A stretch of 64,000 bases of DNA, from contig OW799237.1 in the NCBI GenBank assembly GCA_941918925.1, forward strand, positions 53,308,997 to 53,372,996, written 5' to 3'. Of the stretch, positions 63,992 to 64,000 are shown one piece after another. The notes beneath the pieces were generated by a model. It searched no databases, had not been told where the DNA came from, and saw nothing but the letters and a program-made list of their open reading frames with translations. The position numbers and the translations under genes were made by a program. How positions within the stretch are numbered: the first letter of the stretch is position 1; each line of letters opens with the position of its first letter. Source of the DNA: Phyto melanocephala. Lineage: Eukaryota; Arthropoda; Insecta; Diptera; Rhinophoridae.

Positions 63992-64000
63992 CTTATATGC

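Overview
This is a 64 kb piece of an AT-rich eukaryotic nuclear genome, almost certainly a higher fly (Diptera: Cyclorrhapha; a tephritid-like fruit fly is my best guess, by inference). Reasons: the mixture of Jockey, LOA, I, R1, BEL/Pao, Copia, Penelope, mariner, Tigger-like and Helentron-like elements, the frequent catacatatgtatgtat-type spacers, and one recognisable host exon. No rRNA gene, free tRNA gene, CRISPR array or bacterial-style operon is visible.

The only host gene I can support is a 440-nt exon (19,932-20,371, minus strand) encoding 146 residues of the condensin I subunit Cap-G (NCAPG). It has a clean acceptor and donor, and no flanking Cap-G exon is recognisable in the window, so most of the sequence may lie in very large Cap-G introns.

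Layout. 1-1.4 kb: non-LTR remnant with a PHD-finger ORF1. 2.4-3.9 kb: a MITE and a long fold-back element. 4.4-5.6 kb: Tigger-like transposase pseudogene. 6-12.4 kb: dispersed and tandem repeats, a decayed gene of an uncharacterised transposon family (called family P here) and a head-to-tail pair of Helentron-like elements. 14.3-15.2 kb: a family P fragment joined to fragments of a RAG1/Transib-like transposase. 15.3-17.9 kb: SINE, Helentron-like element, mariner end, jerky/Tigger-like pseudogene. 20.4-26.4 kb: a BEL/Pao element with both LTRs and a 5-bp target duplication, carrying a non-LTR insertion that itself carries a Helentron-like insertion. 28.3-40.0 kb: one Penelope-like element split by three later insertions: a LOA-type retrotransposon (29.2-34.2 kb), a 3.7-kb family P element with long terminal inverted repeats and an apparently intact two-exon gene (34.3-38.0 kb), and a tRNA-derived SINE (38.1-38.3 kb). 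42.0-46.1 kb: a complete Jockey element with two open ORFs and a 15-bp target duplication. 47.8-52.4 kb: an I-like retrotransposon split by a Helentron-like element. 53.0-54.0 kb: RAG1-like fragment. 54.2-55.2 kb: Copia gag-protease remnant. 55.4-56.9 kb: a second, nearly identical, truncated Jockey copy. 57.3-58.6 kb: Jockey/CR1-group RT with a mariner fragment inside. 59.2-61.8 kb: a large Helentron-like element made mainly of a 119-bp minisatellite. 62.1-64.0 kb: R1-like retrotransposon running off the window.

The genes do not form a pathway; they are the protein machinery of independent mobile elements at different stages of decay. The value of the window lies in its nesting, which gives insertion order, target duplications and pre-insertion (empty) sites without outside data. 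The most interesting components are the family P element (CACTGTGC termini, 3-bp target duplication TAG, 542-residue protein with candidate D/D/E residues) and the RAG1-like transposase fragments. All family names are from recognition of motifs by eye; no database search was run.
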